A stretch of 64,000 nucleotides of DNA from Sipunculus nudus. Taxonomy: Eukaryota > Annelida > Sipuncula > Golfingiida > Sipunculidae. This document shows positions 1 through 13,800 of this stretch, piece by piece; position 1 is the stretch's first letter; each line of letters opens with the position of its first letter. The notes below the pieces were generated by a model. The model saw nothing but the letters and a program-made list of their open reading frames with translations, was not told the origin of the DNA and ran no database searches. Both the position numbers and the translations under genes were made by a program. The stretch is from contig CM049306.1 in assembly GCA_026874595.1 (NCBI GenBank), positions 53,472,019-53,536,018 on the forward strand, in the 5' to 3' direction.

Positions 1-520
1 CAGATGAATTAATGTTGCATAAATTTGCAGCTTGAATTGGTACAAGTACCTTTAACCATTTAAGGATGTCCACCTGTTTCTACTCTGCTTGTGTCTATAT
101 CATATTTTATTTCTTTAGCTGCTGCTCTCAATCAAATGTGCTAACTATAATGGTCTTGTGCTAGTGGAACATGCAGTGATCTACTGTTAGCTTGTGTACC
201 ACTTAACATGAGAAGTACCAGAGTACCGGCTGACCCTGACCCCTGAGGTCAGCAAGTACTTTGTAGGTCACAGCCCCTATCCCTCCAGAACTGATTTGCA
301 GTCTCCAGTATGGGGGTAAAATATCATTTTATGTCTGGCTTGGCTAAGAGAGGACCTACAGACACTGTCACTGCTTTCATCATCTAGTCATCGTGGGAAC
401 TGAGACCTGTAACCTCATTGTACAAATGATCTAAATGGTTGCAAAAAGATAATGTGAACAATATTTATCTTTATGTACATGCAGATTTATGCAAATGTAT
501 TTAATTTGAAATAAAGAAAT
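1..520 (+). other. possible last exon and 3' UTR of an upstream gene
   Basis: A good acceptor (tatcatattttatttctttag, to 119) is followed by short open stretches (LLLSIKCANYNGLVLVEHAV in one frame, stopping near 189). The sequence to 520 is less AT-rich than what follows and ends near an AATAAA (511-516). The frame cannot be decided without the upstream exon. Confidence 0.25.
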
Positions 521-1558
521 GATTGAATTTAATCCAACTAAATACCTTTATATTCAACCGTCTTAAGTGCATGATAGCATCTGAGATCAGGTATTTAGTA
601 TTTTAGAATTGTAAAAAAAAAAATGTATGGGTTACACTTCTACAAATAATATATATTTTGTTCATAAACCTTTGCTGAATAACTGTGCTGATTCTGTCTG
701 TGATTTCATTTAAGAAATTTGATTAGATATGATTTGCATTTTGATTAGATGGATTTTTCTTGTCATTTTGTTTTTAATTTTGGCATAAAAATGCTTCTCA
801 GTGGCCTTATAAATGTCAAAATCATTAAACCTGTAGGTTTCTTTAGTAAAAACCTTTTCTTTAAAATGCCTTTATTTGGGTAAGCCCTTATGACTGGAAC
901 TAATCAGCTTTTGACGATAATGCAAGGCAGCATCAAATTTATGGCCCTCCTTTGTTTTAATTAATGATAAGTTATCTCAGTATTAAAATATTCAGGATTT
1001 TCTCTACTTTGTTCCTGTGCATGTTAAGGGTTCAGTTTGACCAAATAATCATGTCTGCACATCTGTATACATGTGAGAGCACTGAACGAATGTCATCTTT
1101 GTACAGAGAACAGTATACAGTTGCGGCTTCATATTACATGCATGGTGACCAACAGTTACAATCATAAATATATGCTGCCAGCTTGAATAGGGGTGATAAC
1201 CCCTGTACCCTCTGCACCAGACAGCCTGGGAACCACTCACTGATCTTCCTCCAGGGGTGTCCTGTGGTGCCCAGCAAAAGTACTGTCATGTATCACTTTT
1301 ATTATAAGTGTGTTATTTATGTCATATGGGTATAACAGGTCAATAGGGTGGTTGGTATTTTCTAAAACCACAACCATAATTTCCCTACAACCAACTGTAT
1401 AGGTATCTAATTAATAAATAACAGCTCGCATACAACCAACCTGGCTAAGGTTGGTTTGTTTGGTGAAGTAAATGATGAGTGGTTTGCTGATTATCAATAA
1501 CAATCGATTATTGGTCAGTTGGACATTTTTATCAATCTTGCAATGTCATAATCGATTA

Positions 1559-1798
1559 CTGAGTTTTGCAAATAAGATAGGCCTTGTGATGAGAAAATGT
1601 ATGCTTTCATTTAATTTATTTGAGGAAATTCTAGAATTCTGAGTTTTGCAAATAAGTTAGGCCTTGTGATGAGAAAATATATGCTTTCATTTATTTTATG
1701 TGAGAATATTCTAGAATTCTGAGTTTTGCAAATAAGTTGGGCTTTGTGATGAGAAAATGTATGCTTTCATTTAATTTATGTGAGAAATTTCTAGAACA
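1559..1798 (+). repeat. 80-bp tandem repeat, three copies
   Basis: Units start ctgagttttgcaaataag at 1559, 1639 and 1719, and contain ccttgtgatgagaaaat and atgctttcattta. Well conserved. Confidence 0.93.
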
Positions 1799-2660
1799 GT
1801 ATTGTGTTTCGTCCTATACCATTAAGGGGGAGAGCTTCATTGATGTGGTCTTGTGCTGATATAAATCAAGATCCAGCTGTCAATCACTTTATTAAATTTC
1901 CTGGAACATTAGTTACTTCGTTTTTAGGTTTTCTAATAAGAATCTTATTTTAAAATAATTTCTCACAAGGATGGAGCTTTTAAAATAATGAGGCCTTCAG
2001 TTGTGTGAAAAATGAACCATTTAAACATCTGTCAAGTCTGGCGTTCTTACAGTTCCATGATACTCAAGATGATCATCGTATTAGGATCATGTGGTCGCCC
2101 TGGTTATCATAAATAGATTGGATGATGGGACTTGATGGAGTTGATAATAAAATCAGTCACAAGAAATCAGCACCTGTGAAATTAACACCCAAAATAGCAA
2201 CACAGGAAAGTGCTCTCCACTCCCTCTTTGCCAGTTATTTATTGATTTTCTGACTTGGTATTGAAGCACTTTTCATTTTCTGATGTTGTAAGTGCATCTG
2301 GCTGTTTTACAATGGTTTAAATGGATGTTTTCAGAGTTACAGATGTATGGCAAACTAAATGTACAGGAAACCTCATTGAATCAAGTCTCAGATACCCTGC
2401 TTGAGTCAAAGTCAATGCTTGCGGCTCTTATTAAAACCTTTTACCTGGTAAACTCATTTATGTCAAACCAGAGATGTCTCAGTTTTCTCTCACTCAGTCC
2501 ATGTAAACTTTGACTCAAAAGGGGGTTTACTCTAACATCATGGAATAAAGTTATATTTTGTTAGCTTGAACATCTGTTTCATTGTGTGAAAGAAAAAAGT
2601 TCTCAAATTATGAATTTGGATGTTGGTAATGGAGCAAGGAAAAATTGACCAAAATTTTAC

Positions 2661-3482
2661 AGTCAGAGTTGATGGAAGTATAGGCTGCACATGATTCAAA
2701 CCACAGGCGCTCGAATCCCTATTTATAATATTGTCTTCATATCTCCAATGACCTTAGAGATACTTCAACAAAACAGGTCAAACGACCCAATAATCAAACA
2801 GTAATACCATGTTATCACTTGCAATATGACAGGGTAGGCAACTCAGCCAAAACTGAGTCAGTCAGAGTTGATGGAAGTATAGGCTGCACATGATTCAAAC
2901 CACAGGCGCTCGAATCCCTATTTATAATATTGTCTTCATATCTCTAATGTTCTTAGAGATACTACAACAAAATCAGGTCAAACGACCCAATAATCAAACA
3001 GTAATACCATGTTATCACTTGCAATATGACAAGGTAGGCAACTCAGCCAAATCTTTTCGACAGCAGCCATTCCAGATGGGTCATGAAAGGTCATGCCACT
3101 GCACATCATTTACCTGTCACCGTCTGGAATGGTCGACATTGAAATTCAGACATCACCACAAAAGGATATCCAGGTAGCTTGTATTGGTGGATGAAAACAA
3201 TGGAAATTGGATGGATTTGATTCTGTAACTCCTGTAGTATTGAATTATTATTTGGATTATGCATAAATGGAAGAAAAAGCGAGTATAAGGGGGTCAAGAA
3301 CGTAATTTCCCTCATTATCTCACAAACTGTTTTGGCTGAGTTGCCAACCTTGGCATATTTTACAAGTGATAACATAGTATTACTGTTTTTATTATTGGGT
3401 CGTTTGACCTGATTTTGTCGTAGTATCTTTAAAAACATTGGGGATATGAAGACTATTATAAATAGGGATTCAAGCACCTGAG
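2661..3482. mobile_element. fold-back element: tandem copies plus one inverted copy
   Basis: A block of about 199 bp starting agtcagagttgatggaagta occurs at 2661 and 2860. Its inner part (ggcaactcagccaa back to tttataatattgtcttcata) recurs in inverted orientation at about 3330-3470. Between the arms, gcagccattccagatggg (near 3061) faces ccgtctggaatggtcg (near 3119). The RNA could form a stem longer than 130 bp. ORFs of 95 and 123 codons on opposite strands are translations of the same repeat. Confidence 0.8.
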
Positions 3483-6400
3483 CTCAAACCCACGATCTTG
3501 CAGTAAAAAGTGTTGAGTTCCTGGCTTGGTGGCTCTTGTCCTGAATACCTTCTCCATACAAATTAAAATTTTTTTACTGACTATGGTTCCTGAAAGATTA
3601 TTTCCTCCACAGAATCTAACCGTCTGTCTACTGTCTCATCTCTCTGAACCATCTGACCACCTGGCCAAATGTAACATTTAAAATAAATACACATGCAGTA
3701 CTAACAGTTTAACACAGATCCATTGTATACGCTTGAAAAGAAATAATAAGTAAATTAAATCCTAACAACTGCCCTTTGCATATTTTATGACCTAACTTGC
3801 CCCACCTGTTATTGGGAGGCTGTGATCTACTGGTAATTAACAAAAATTAATTACTAGTATACATGTAAACACCTGCTTGAAAGGGCATATGGCGCGATTG
3901 TAACCTCATTTTACACTTAATGACATACACTATAATACAACCACGCTCCAACTTATAATGTTTCACTGATAGCTAGATACCTAAATACTCAAATCAGCTT
4001 TACCTATTCATTATATTCATATTCTGTATGCATTTTTTATGAGCAAAATGTTGAAATTTTAAATATATGTATATAAGTGTCATGAGGGCAGGAATGCATG
4101 TCTGAGGTGGTCTGTACAACCATCTTTACCACTTTTTTTTTTGGAATAGCCCTCATACATTACTGTCATGTGCTACTGGGCGTATTTTGCAGTATCGTCA
4201 CGCCTGTCAGCAGTTTATCATGTGACTGATCACTTGTGAACATAAAACATCCTGTTTTGATGCCAACATCACATATTCATCAATGTGACATTATGATCAG
4301 ACACTGGCATGAGGTTCATTGATGTACATTGCATTGCCTGCCTCCTAGAGCATTTCAGGTCACTGAGTGCACAGACACCTTCCAGCCCTGGGTGTCTTTT
4401 GGTTTGGAATCAAGGAATTATTAGTCTGCAGAACTTTTGCCCTTGGAAATTTGCCTAATTTTTGTTTAAATTATTTTCATATTTTTATGCATGATCAGAT
4501 TTACTCAGAAGTGAAACAGTATTAACTTACATGTGATATATTTTATTACTATACATGTACATAGCTGTCTGTATTGACTTAATACTTAAAAAAACATTGT
4601 TTTTGTCTAGATTTAATTAGCTAAAGATATGATTTGCAGCATATATAGCTTTCTGAATATTTTCCTTACTTAAAAAAAGACTGTTGATCAAAATATGCAG
4701 ACTGTGTACACTTGATTTTCTAGGTAACTTGCTTTTATAAATTAAGTATCTGGAACTTTGACATTATTTACAATAAAATATTCTTATATATTACTTTGGC
4801 AAAGTGAGACATTGTAGAAACTTTGCCATTTGTTGCATTATGTATGGGAAATATTAAAAAACTGTTTACGGGAAAGTCCATATCTATACTAAGGGTTTCA
4901 GACTAGTTAGCAGGAATATATAATTAAACAAAGAGTATGAAAAATAGCATAAGGAATTGGTATTGGTAAAATGGCCTGATAGGTAACTTGATAACCTGTT
5001 CTTGTGTTTAGTCTGGCTTAAATCAATGCACACTAAAACAGATAAAATTAGTATTGTCTGTGCCATGCTATATGCGTCTCCAAACATGTGAATTTAAGGA
5101 AGAAATAAAAAAAAAGAAAGAAAAACAACATCATGACCAATGCAGGTTTAGAACAGATTTGTGTTATGTCAGTGGAGTATTTTCTCAAGCCATAATAAAA
5201 TATAGCTGCTATTAGATTTAAACATGTATCTGTATCTTAAAATGCCATCATTTAATCATTTGTGATGCATGACGTCTTAAACATAACTGGTAAAAGAATA
5301 CATAATACACACTTTAAAACATTTGATACCTATTAAAATTTTTTTTTTCTTATCTCTACAAATAATTTTAAGCCTATTATATATTCAATGTGGATCAGGT
5401 TAAAGAAATTTGGTAAGTTAGAATTTATTTTAACTCATTAAAATCATGTACTGCTAGAACAAGATTTACTTTAACAGTGTCATACAGTATCTCAGATAAT
5501 TAATCAAAATAATTGATAAAACAACTAAAAAATCAAAAAATAATTAATTAAATTACCATGTAGTTACAGTATTGATCCTTCATATAAACTATCATAATAA
5601 TTCATTTAACACACCCCATGTTATTGAATCAACCTTCAAGTCCAGTACCATTTGTAGGACAAAATATAGAACACACCTGAATAGTATAAGGAAGAATACA
5701 TACTTTACCATGGCTGATTATCAGGGCATATCATAATAAGGGAATACAGTGGACTCATGTTAAAATTTTGATTCAAACTTGAGTTTGGAAAAGGAATTCT
5801 ATCCACTAGCCCAACATACTGATCTAAGAACCTTCATTTTCAGAAATCTGTTATCCCAAGATATTGAGCAATTGTGATGATATGAAACTGAGAGAAACAG
5901 TCAGGGGAAACATAAGATCACAAATTGATTGAAATGAACTGCAAACTCTAATGGCTTTCTCTTGATTCACAGACAAGCCATCTATGAAATTGACAACTTT
6001 TGGAGCAATTTTCCTTAAAAAATGAATGGTTATGACAATACTTACCTGAAAGAGGAGTATATAAATATAAAGCATATTAAATAATGATTGTAACACCTGT
6101 TTGATACCATGTAATGGTATTGAATAATGATATGATGAGGGCATTGCTACTAGTTTCACCATCATTAACAATATTATAGCTGTGTAATAGGCTCCACCAG
6201 CTTCGTCAATTGACTATCCATAAGCCTCAGGCACACCTGTTAGGGATCAATATACATAAAGCTCTGACCAGCTCGGCAAACACTTGTTCTGCCGTGATTT
6301 TCCAATAAAACAGATGTCATCACGCTTCAAGCATTTAATGTGCAAGTTTAATTTGAATTGAAGATCCTCATGACACCTGATTATGCAATTATACAACTTT

Positions 6401-6799
6401 TAATCAGTTCAAAATCTATAAAGCAAATTTTAATATAGTTTTTGGATAATAAAAGCATCAGCGAATTCATTCATAAAATCAATTAAGTAAATTTTGAAAT
6501 GAGAAATATTGCCACCTGGGCTATCTGTATCTTGTCTTCATTTGTTATTATTAATATAAATATTTAATATCAATAAATGTGCCAACGTGCAGCAAATGGC
6601 ATGTTTGTTTCATCCCCTCATGTCCACCTGATTTTTGCTATGAAAATTTTTATTAGGTACATTTCAAGGGAAACAAAGTGTAGAGGAGAGGATTACAGAA
6701 CCTAATTTTCAACTAGGTAACTAAATTCCTACCTAATGCCATATTTGAGTAACCGAATTTTCTGACAATATGAGAAATCAGTCTACATTTTAAAACATA

Positions 6800-6920
6800 T
6801 CAGACCCACTTATGGCAGTCAAGGTCATTGGTCATATGCAAAAGCAGCCTCAACTGACAGCTGCTGATTGGATGATCTCATGTAAACACTCTAAAAAATA
6901 TAACCAGCTAAAACAAAGAT
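6800..6920 (+). repeat. diverged dispersed repeat, related to 9630-9740
   Basis: Shares in order ggtcaaggtca / gtcaaggtcat, a tcatatgc / tcacatgc word, gct-ctgattgg and tctaaaaaata with 9630-9740. Probably an old SINE or MITE. ORFs nearby (6982-7164, 9636-9824) look like chance. Confidence 0.5.
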
Positions 6921-8988
6921 GGCTACTTATGGAGGGACACACTATATCTGCCAGATCATATGATAAAGAGACTAAAATGTTGTGAAACATAAATGGGGGA
7001 TTTATTGTAAAATTCTTACCTGCCATATTAGGTGGTCATTTCCATATGTTGTTTACTTGGAAAATATTGAAAAATATAAACTTTTAAGTAAATCATCTAC
7101 AAAACACAGGTTGACAGCAGGTGGTGAAATGGACTATAGTACTCAGTATGTGAACAGGTGTTGAGCAATTAGGATCTTTTTAAGTTTTATTACTTTCACC
7201 AGGTGTTAATTTGACATAAGCTGGTTAAACTATACATAAAAAATATATGTAAAAGATGTTTTTAACAAAAACAGAACTGTTGAGTCTTGATTTGTTGTTA
7301 AAACATGAGCCACGAAACAGGATTTTTATATCATTTTGGAAGCAACATTTCTTTTATTGAAAGACTTTAGAAAATCCTTTGATGTATAGGTCAGGGTACA
7401 ATTATATGGGATTGTAGCCTGATATCACTGACAATGTCCATCTCATCATACGCTTTTCTGTCCTGTCTTTATAGCTGTCCAAATTTGTAGTTTTTAGCTT
7501 AAATATGAAAGTATCACCAGAGCCATCATGGTAATTAACTGTTTCACATTTAACCTTCAAATACCTTGCAACAACCTTTATTTTAAGATAATCTGCACAG
7601 TTTCAAAGGTAATTTCATTTTTTTTCTAAAAGAGTATTCTTGAGGAAATAACCATTATTTTAATAGTCATGATGATTTTTTATATAAAGACAGATTTAAA
7701 CATCTTGTGGTCAAAGGATTGAGATTTTAAAAATCAGTAGATATAATGTCTGCTCTCAGCAAGGCCTCATGATAAAGTCTCAGCTGTTATATTTCCTCTT
7801 AGTCTAGCCACAGTATAAATAGTACCTTTTGAGACTAGCAGACCCTTGCACCTTTAAATTATTTTTATGGTCTTTATTGACTCTGGTACTATTGAGTGCT
7901 TGAGTCTGTATTATCACTAAATATATTGCACTTCTGTAACTGTGTTTTATGTATCTTTCCTTTCAAGCTTGCATACCTAAAGAACTAATTAAGTTAGTCG
8001 GAAGTATACTTATTCTTTTTTAACAATACACCACACATAACTAAATAGACTCTTCTAACCTAGGCTTATGTAATGGGTGGTCCTATGGTTCAATCTCAAC
8101 CTTAAGTGGTTTTAAATTTAAATTGAAAAATTATCCTTAAAATTTAAGCTCTGTGAGTAAAGAGGCCCCTTGACAGGACAGGTGAACAGTTATTCAAATA
8201 ATTAAACCTAATAAACAACTCATATACAATAGATAAAAGCTAGAAAGCTAGGAAAATAAAAAAGCAGAGGTTTGGATTTTAAATAACAACAGGCTATTTA
8301 TGATATAATTAACTCAAAGATTTATTAAAAAAAAGGCAGATCTCAAGGTACAATGCATGTTATGTTACTCCATACATGATATGTTAGATAATGCTATACT
8401 TGTTAGGTAAACCTGAGAATCCAAACCAGTTTTTTCTTAATCAGGGACCCTGCTGTCCCAAACAGTTGATATCAGTCAGCATTAATATCATCACCATATC
8501 AATGAAATAAGCGTCAGTTATGGGGATGCAAATCCTGTATGGAAGATAGTGTTCAAAGTTGGTGCCTTTGAATGTTAATTAAACCTGTGTGTTTCCTGGG
8601 AACATTTAAACTGAAAATATAAAGAAAAATAAACCACCCTGGACATCGTGGTATTGCTGTTCTTGACTATAAAAATAATAAACAACAATCATGCCCACTC
8701 CGCTTGATGTACGTTGGTTAACTGACACCTTTCAGGGATAAGGCATGTGGAGTGACTTCATTGCCCTCTTTGACGTCCATTCTCACACTCCAAAGATGGC
8801 CATATCATCACATGCTTCGTCCAGTGTAACCATATGTGCTATAAAAAACGGTAAAATACTCATTCTGAGGTTATTTAATTTATGCTTGGACTTACACCAA
8901 ACTCGAACTTTGTTGACACTTTCACAATACTAGCCTATATGATAAATTTCAATAGTGTCTGTTACACTGTCTCCAGATATCATGCGGA

Positions 8989-9010
8989 CACACACACACA
9001 AACACACACA
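8989..9010. repeat. (CA)n microsatellite
   Basis: Short, interrupted cacaca tract. Confidence 0.9.
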
Positions 9011-9629
9011 GAATCATGTGAAAACAATAACCTTCACTTTGCTAACTGAAGGTTAATATAAGGGGGCATGTGATTGTTGTTTCATGAGATGATGCATCAG
9101 TTAGTAATGTTATGATACTGTTTCTCACAATACAATATGTATCACAATACTTCATTCATGAAATGATACATTATGCAATACATATCAAGTATAATGTAGG
9201 TCAGATTATAAGCCAACTGTTTGTGAACAAATTTTCAGAATATTTTTAAATAGGTTTAAATTTCAAATTTTATTTTAAACATTAAACAATTTAATCAAAG
9301 GAAAAAGCTAATTGGTATCCTTGTCTCTTGTCTATATTCTATGAGTTCTTATGTTTCGTTGTTGAGAGACTATATATACGGTGGTTGGCTTCATATTCAG
9401 GAGGCTCAATGTTTGTTATTATAGTCTGATACACAAAGGGTGCCCATTGAAATTTGGCAATATTTTAATAAACTGGCAGATTAATTTCAGATAGCATGTT
9501 GCAATGAAGGAATGGGCTGTTGGCCTAATTTACTATAATTAAATTATAATCATACCTTGCAAAATGTTAAAGCAATGCAGTTAAATCTATATCTGAGAAA
9601 ACAGTGTATTTTTTACAACCCCTCCAACC

Positions 9630-9740
9630 CCATTCATGAAGGTCAAGGTCACTGATCACATGCTCACACAACTGCACTTGAAAGCTCCTGATTGGCTAAT
9701 AACTGGTCATAAATATTCTAAAAAATACAGTTGTCTGCAA
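9630..9740 (+). repeat. diverged dispersed repeat, related to 6800-6920
   Basis: The partner of the repeat at 6.8 kb: gaaggtcaaggtcactgatc ... agctcctgattggctaa ... attctaaaaaata. Confidence 0.5.
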
Positions 9741-9934
9741 CCTATTGCAGATGCCATGTCTCTTGACCACAAGATTCATCAGAACCAGAGGTATGCAAAA
9801 AATAAATATTGGTTTTTCTTATGAGGTTTTACATCTCATGGTCCCTCATCAGCTTTAAGGTCAGACTGTGTGATAACATTTGGTTAGGTCAAGGTCTGTG
9901 TCAGGTCTAGGTGGGGCTATTGAATCACTCATGT

Positions 9935-10369
9935 CAGGGCTTGACATTAAAGGTTAACCACTTGCCCAGGGCAAGTAAAAGTTCCAGAAAATGGTGGTAG
10001 GGCAACCAAAATTGGGTTCCTACTTGCCCAACGGGGCAGGTGGGTGCAACATAAAACTTCACACAAAGGCCTGAATCTTGACTTATCTTAAATTAGCTAT
10101 TTTCTTTTTTTTTCAGGGGAAGTGAAATCTTATTTAATACCTCTACCTGCATGTTTTAATCTATGCAAATGCCAAAGAGAAATATTATTATCAAACAAAT
10201 ATTTGAATATGTCTATTGTTGCAAAATAATCATGTGGGTCACATTTTTGTGGTTGTGGCTATAATAACTGATTTTTGTGGGACAAGTAAAAATTCATGTA
10301 GGGCAAGTAAAAGCTAGTTGTCACTTGCCCTACTTGGCAAATACTTTCAAAAGTTAATGTCAAGCCCTA
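9935..10369. mobile_element. non-autonomous DNA transposon, hAT-like ends
   Basis: The ends are cagggcttgacattaa and ttaatgtcaagccct, an inverted repeat of about 15 bp, starting CAGGG as in many hAT elements. Inside, ccacttgcccagggcaagta and related 'acttgccc/gggcaagta' words recur in both orientations near each end. No ORF. The flanks (ctcatgt / atcatga) suggest an imperfect 8-bp target duplication. Confidence 0.75.
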
Positions 10370-10630
10370 TCATGATTATATATTTACCTGCCAGCAGGGT
10401 AAGTGTGAAGTGATTTTCCTGAAACTTGGTGGAGTGATTGCTACATGTTTGACAAACCTTGGGTTAATAGATTTGGGTTCAGATGAGAATACTAGATAAT
10501 TAAGCCTTCCCTAGTAGGATGGGGGAGGCTTGTAGGTGTTAGTATTACTTAATAATAATTAACTTTTGATAGTGCTCACTTCATATTTAGTCTGAATTGC
10601 AATGTGATTTTCCTGGATTATTTTTCTCAG

Positions 10631-10807
10631 GCAAATGGTCACCATGGTGACTTGAACAAGAATGTGAAGAAAGACAGTAGTCGTGTGATAAACGGCATAT
10701 CAGAAGGTCTGCAGGCACGGGCCCGTAAGCCACATGTACAATCCAAGAACAGAGAAGGTGACACAGCAGGCAGTAAAAAGGCCACACCAGCACAAGATTG
10801 TGAAAAG
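10631..10807 (+). CDS. SLC39A13: ZIP13 exon: cytosolic loop between TM3 and TM4
   Basis: 59 codons in phase 0 at both ends, with acceptor tttttctcag and donor AAG/gtgggc. It encodes a charged, Lys/Arg-rich, low-hydrophobicity segment starting [10 protein letters not shown] and ending PAQDCEK. In LIV-1 ZIPs this loop is variable and often His-rich; here only one HH pair is present, which suits ZIP13 rather than ZIP7. An ATG exists just upstream in the same frame, but it lies in the intron polypyrimidine tract and is not a plausible start. Confidence 0.85.
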
Positions 10808-13800
10808 GTGGGCTTAATCCCTCAAGCACTGCGTTAAAGAGATTAAAATGATTTAAAATAAATAGAAAAAAATGTAATGTTGTGTTCTGTTTATTTAGTC
10901 ATGTCATATTTAATATTTTGCAAAAATATTTTAAACTATTCATATATTATTTCAAAGTGTATTGTATTATATTATGCAGTATTATATCATATTAATATAA
11001 ATTTATGTTATTTCATATAATATCATATTATATTATATTAATAGAAGTATTGAAAGAAGCAGTATTTTACAGTATTTAAGATACAAAAAACATGTTATGG
11101 ATACTAATATTTAAATATGTTGTCATTAAATATTGTATTGTATAGTATTGCATTTACATTTTGTATTGTATTGTATTATATATACTTGCTATGCTGTAAT
11201 AAAGTTGTCGCACAAGCAGTACTATGGTTTATTGTCCTCTATTTTCATTTAAATATATTTTTTAACTATTTTTTTTCTCGTTCTGTACAGAGACTCTTGT
11301 TTATGGTACATTCCTAGAGGGTTCATTATTATTAATCTGATCTTTTTCAGATTCATATCAGTGGGTACCTGAACCTATTTGCCAACGTCATAGACAACTT
11401 CACACATGGTCTAGCAGTAGCTGGTAGTTATATAGCAGGCACAAAGGTTTGTACAACTTATAGACAACTACACACATGGTCTTACAGTTCCTGGTAGCTA
11501 AATGGCGGTCAAAAAGGTTTGTGCAATGTTGTAGACAACTTCACACAAGGCCTAGCAGTAGCTGGTAGTTATATAGCAGGCACAAAGGTTTGTACAACTT
11601 ATAGACAACTACACACATGGTCTTACAGTTCCTGGTAGCTAAATGGCGGTCAAAAAGGTTTGTTCAATGTTGTAGACAACTTCACACAAGGCCTAGCAGT
11701 AGCTGGTAGTTATGTAGCAGGCACAAAGGTTTGTACAACGTCATATAGACAACTTTACACATGGTCTTACAGTTCCTGGTAGCTAAATGGCGGTCACAAA
11801 AGGTTTGTTCAATGTTGTAGACAACTTCACACAAGGCCTAGCAGTAGCTGGTAGTTTTGTAGCAGGCACAAAGGTTTGTACAACGTCATATAGACAACTT
11901 TACACATGGTCTAGCAGTAGCTGGTAGTTATATAGCAGGCACAAAGGTTTGTACAACGTCATATAGACAACTTCACGCAAGGCCTAGCAGTAGCTGGTAG
12001 TTATGTAGCAGGCACAAAGGTTTGTACAACGTCATATAGACAACTTTACACATGGTCTAGCAGTAGCTGGTAGTTATATAGCAGGCACAAAGGTTTGTAC
12101 AATGTCATATAGACAACTTCACACAAGGCCTAGCAGTAGCTGGTAGTTATATAGCAGGCACAAAGGTTTGTACAACATCATATAGACAACTTCACACAAG
12201 GCCTAGCAGTAGCTGGTAGTTATATAGCAGGCACAAAGGTTCTTACAACGTCATATTGACAACTTCACACAAGGCCTAGCAGTAGCTGGTAGTTATATAG
12301 CAGGCACAAAGGTTTGTACAACTTATAGACAACTACACACATGGTCTTACAGTTCCTGGTAGCTAAATAGCAGGCACAAAGGTTTGTACAACATTATAGA
12401 CAACTTCACACAAGGCCTAGCGGTAGCTGGTAGTTATATAGCAGGCACAAAGGTTTGTACAATGTCATAGACAACTTAACACATGGTCTAGCAGTAGCTG
12501 GTAGTTATATAGCAGGCACAAAGGTTTGTACAACATTATAGACAACTTCACACAAGGCCTAGCGGTAGCTGGTAGTTATATAGCAGGCACAAAGGTTTAG
12601 ACAATGTCATAGACAACTTCACACATGGTCTAGCTGTAGCTGGTAGTTATATAGCAGGCACAAAGGTTTGTACAATGTCATAGACAACTTAACACATGGT
12701 CTAGCAGTAGCTGGTAGTTAAATAGCAGGCACAAAGGTTTGTACAACATTATAGACAACTTTACACAAGGCCTAGCAGTAGCTGGTAGTTATATAGCAGG
12801 CACAAAGGTTTGTACAACTTATAGACAACTACACACATGGTCTTACAGTTCCTGGTAGCTAAATAGCAGTCACAAAGGTTTTTTCAATGTTGTAGACAAC
12901 TTAACACATGGCCTAGCAGTAGCTGGTAGTTATATAGCAAGCACAAAGGTTTGTACAACATTGTAGACAACTTAACACATGGCCTAGCAGTAGCTGGTAG
13001 TTATATAGCAGGCACAAAGGTTTGTACAATGTCATAGACAACTTCACACAAGGCCTAGCAGTAGCTGGTAGTTATGTAGCAGGCACAAAGGTTTGTACAA
13101 CGTCATATAGACAACTTTACACATGGTCTTACAGTTCCTGGTAGCTAAATGGCGGTCACAAAAGGTTTGTTCAATGTTGTAGACAACTTCACACAAGGCC
13201 TAGCAGTAGCTGGTAGTTTTGTAGCAGGCACAAAGGTTTGTACAACGTCATATAGACAACTTTACACATGGTCTAGCAGTAGCTGGTAGTTATATAGCAG
13301 GCACAAAGGTTTGTACAACGTCATATAGACAACTTCACGCAAGGCCTAGCAGTAGCTGGTAGTTATGTAGCAGGCACAAAGGTTTGTACAACGTCATATA
13401 GACAACTTTACACATGGTCTAGCAGTAGCTGGTAGTTATATAGCAGGCACAAAGGTTTGTACAATGTCATATAGACAACTTCACACAAGGCCTAGCAGTA
13501 GCTGGTAGTTATATAGCAGGCACAAAGGTTTGTACAACATCATATAGACAACTTCACACAAGGCCTAGCAGTAGCTGGTAGTTATATAGCAGGCACAAAG
13601 GTTCTTACAACGTCATATTGACAACTTCACACAAGGCCTAGCAGTAGCTGGTAGTTATATAGCAGGCACAAAGGTTTGTACAACTTATAGACAACTACAC
13701 ACATGGTCTTACAGTTCCTGGTAGCTAAATAGCAGGCACAAAGGTTTGTACAACATTATAGACAACTTCACACAAGGCCTAGCGGTAGCTGGTAGTTATA

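Larger units (their letters stand above)
521..10630. other. AT-rich non-coding region upstream of the first visible ZIP13 exon
   Basis: Apart from the repeats listed separately I see no coding exon. ORFs of 60-106 codons lack domain signatures, codon bias or splice context. If the missing ZIP13 TM1-3 exons were here they should show an LLP(E/D)A-type strand; I did not find one, so this is probably intron or intergenic. Confidence 0.5.

Noticed and set aside
5851-6171. A 106-codon minus ORF with a donor-like CAG/gtaagt inside.
   Set aside because: No partner exons or domain were found; AT-rich composition explains the hydrophobic frame.
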